Of a DNA stretch of 64,000 nt, positions 62,557 to 64,000 are shown piece after piece. The DNA comes from Clostridia bacterium (GTDB lineage: Bacteria > Bacillota > Clostridia > Christensenellales > Aristaeellaceae): the NCBI GenBank assembly GCA_017397895.1, contig JAFQHP010000032.1:1-64000 (forward strand). The letters are read 5' to 3'. Position 1 is the first letter of the stretch; each line of letters opens with the position of its first letter. Position numbers and translations under genes: made by a program. The notes beneath the pieces are model-generated. The model did no database searches. It worked only from the letters and a program-made list of their open reading frames with translations, and had not been told where the DNA came from.

Positions 62557-64000
62557 TATTCCACAGGGTTTACAAATTCTTTCATCACATAGCCTTCCAC
62601 ATTGTCCAGCCTTACTTTCAGCCAGTCGCCCAGATCTTCCGTCACATAAAGCTTCTGGCCGTAGAACAGCTGCTGCAATACGCCGGAGGTGGTGCTGTTT
62701 TTTGAACGCAGGTTCAGATAGGAATTGACGCCGATATTGGTAACCTCTACCACGCTTTCCCGGGGCGAGGGGGTGGATTGAAGGGCCATGGCGGTAGGCC
62801 TGGGTGTGGGGGTTGCAGGCGGGCCGGGAGTAGCCAGGAACTGGGTTGAGAGGGCATCAGGCAGGGTGTGGGTGTAGGTATAGGTTGTAAGGGCCATGCC
62901 GGGATAGTAAAAAGACAGAATATCCCGGAAGGTTTTTCCATATTGGCCGGCCATCCACTGGGCGCCCCGCTGGCTCATCCCTACGCCGTGGCCGTAGCGC
63001 CGGCTTTCGAAAACGAAGCCGTCATCCGTTTCTCGCACTGAAATCAGTTCATTATCGGTGGCGTTGATTGAAAGGGACAGGGCATTTTCCAGCACATCGA
63101 AAGCGGGAACGGAAATGGTGACGGATGCGGTGGCGGGAACGGAGGAAACGGCGCTGTCCGCAGAAGGTGCAGGGGTGGACGTATCCGTCAGGGAGAAGAT
63201 GGAAAGTTCTTCCTCCGCTTCTTCAAAGCGCTGCCCCTTCACCTGGAAAGTAAACCGTGCTTCCGTCATCATTTTTGAAGGAGAATCGGTGAACATGGGC
63301 GTGGTCATTTCAATATGCTCGATGCCGGTTACACGAAAGGGCTGTTCCATGTCAAAGCCCTTTGCTGCAAGGGGTTCATGGATGCTATCGTAAATATAGG
63401 TTTTCAGGCTGCCCAGCTGGTTATCGCCGGAAATAGATTTGGGAAGCGATGCCTGCATGACGACGCTTTCCGGATTTTCCAGGTCGTACGGGTCATCGGT
63501 CATCCGGAAATAGCCGTAATCACCGCCCTTCCACACATGGTGCACCAGCTCCGTCTGGCCGCCGTTGCTGGCGGAATAGAAGCATTCTGCCAGCTTGCCC
63601 TGATAGACGCCGCAGATCCCCTTGGTTTCCTGAACGGCCCTGGCAGCGTTCACATTTTCAGCCTTCAGGCCCATATAGGCCTGGTCGTTGGTATTGTCCA
63701 CCAGGTCATAATCGGAGGAGGAGCCGGCCTTGCGAAGGGCGTATGTACGGGCAGTGACTGCCTGGGCCTTCAAAGCCTCCAGGGGAAAGGAGTCGCTCAT
63801 TTCATAGGGCACCACGCCCAGCAGATATTCTTCCACCGGTGTATGCAAAACGGCCCTGAGGGAACCATTGTAAATGGACAGCACCAAATCGCCGGGATGC
63901 AGCTCGTAAAGCCCGGAAAAACGAAGGCCGTTTTCTTTTCCATCTTCTGCCGCATGGCGCTGGAGGGTGAGGCTTTTCCCGGCATCCAGGGCCATGCCTT
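62556..64000 (-). CDS. SpoIID/LytB-domain protein with C-terminal SH3 domain, 5' end outside the window
   Basis: SpoIID is a lytic transglycosylase acting on peptidoglycan without stem peptides. About 480 residues are visible. The SpoIID core begins VEEYLLGVVPYEMSDSFPLE, with the catalytic Glu in VPYEM, and continues with LKAQAVTARTYAL, YSASNGGQTE and GRRYGHGVGMSQRGAQ-like residues. After a Pro/Thr linker (TPGPPATPTPRP), residues ~415-479 are an SH3b domain (SYLNLRSKNSTTSGVLQQL). The frame is open to the edge and no signal peptide is visible, so the start lies beyond 64000. It may be a vegetative SpoIID-like protein rather than SpoIID itself. Confidence 0.87.
   Translation of the reverse strand, partial: GMALDAGKSLTLQRHAAEDGKENGLRFSGLYELHPGDLVLSIYNGSLRAVLHTPVEEYLLGVVPYEMSDSFPLEALKAQAVTARTYALRKAGSSSDYDLVDNTNDQAYMGLKAENVNAARAVQETKGICGVYQGKLAECFYSASNGGQTELVHHVWKGGDYGYFRMTDDPYDLENPESVVMQASLPKSISGDNQLGSLKTYIYDSIHEPLAAKGFDMEQPFRVTGIEHIEMTTPMFTDSPSKMMTEARFTFQVKGQRFEEAEEELSIFSLTDTSTPAPSADSAVSSVPATASVTISVPAFDVLENALSLSINATDNELISVRETDDGFVFESRRYGHGVGMSQRGAQWMAGQYGKTFRDILSFYYPGMALTTYTYTHTLPDALSTQFLATPGPPATPTPRPTAMALQSTPSPRESVVEVTNIGVNSYLNLRSKNSTTSGVLQQLFYGQKLYVTEDLGDWLKVRLDNVEGYVMKEFVNPVE

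Overview
The window reads as a chromosomal segment of a spore-forming-lineage Clostridia (Bacillota). The evidence is a SigH sigma factor, Mini-ribonuclease III, ThyX, a SpoIID/LytB protein, AGGAGG-type ribosome binding sites, consensus sigma-A promoters with 17-18 base spacers, and ABC sugar transporters without a local ATPase. Base composition is moderately high for the group and codon use looks even across the window. The carbohydrate genes suggest a gut or rumen fibre user. I infer this; the genus cannot be named from sequence alone.

Region 1 (1-6065): the right end of an IS3-family element lies 22 bases from the sigH stop. Then come, on the minus strand, an AraC-type regulator, mrnC, thyX, rlmB and sigH, and on the plus strand an RluA-type pseudouridine synthase and a CapA-like secreted protein.

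Region 2 (6071-14316): a tightly packed minus-strand operon aroF-tyrA-aroB-aroA-aroC-pheA-aroE/K-aroQ, covering the shikimate pathway plus the Phe and Tyr branches. It has a perfect-consensus promoter and what looks like a classical transcription attenuator: a 20-residue leader peptide with five Phe and four Tyr codons, an antiterminator pairing and a 17-base-pair terminator stem.

Region 3 (14364-31982): sdaAB-sdaAA-exonuclease III, then a large purine operon (purE, F, M, N, an archaeal-type IMP cyclohydrolase, purB, a stand-alone AICAR formyltransferase, glyA, purD, purL, fhs). The operon is headed by a consensus promoter, a ZTP (pfl) riboswitch and an overlapping intrinsic terminator. The PurF protein lacks the N-terminal cysteine of the glutaminase site.

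Region 4 (31998-43110): a PHP-domain phosphoesterase; a group of plant-polysaccharide enzymes without signal peptides (GH9, two SGNH/CE2-type esterases, GH10 xylanase) that probably act on imported oligosaccharides; an AraC-HTH/kinase fusion; a DUF368 lipid-carrier translocase; an M18 aminopeptidase; and a D-lactate dehydrogenase.

Region 5 (43125-53611): a minus-strand sugar-uptake operon. It holds a LacI regulator, a membrane-anchored coiled-coil protein with four repeats of an unrecognised Trp-containing domain, an ABC permease with an extra N-terminal membrane domain, a second permease, a solute-binding protein without a lipobox, and a YicI-type alpha-xylosidase. This is the best candidate for undescribed biology: a surface-anchored capture protein built into a xyloglucan-type oligosaccharide transporter.

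Region 6 (53674-64000): tRNA-Leu(CAA), an orphan membrane/coiled-coil protein, a YitT-family protein, a GH94 phosphorylase, a sugar-1-phosphate nucleotidyltransferase, an Lsa-type ABC-F ribosome-protection gene with a three-codon leader ORF and terminator, a secreted GH3 N-acetylhexosaminidase, and the 3' part of a SpoIID/LytB-SH3 protein cut by the window edge.
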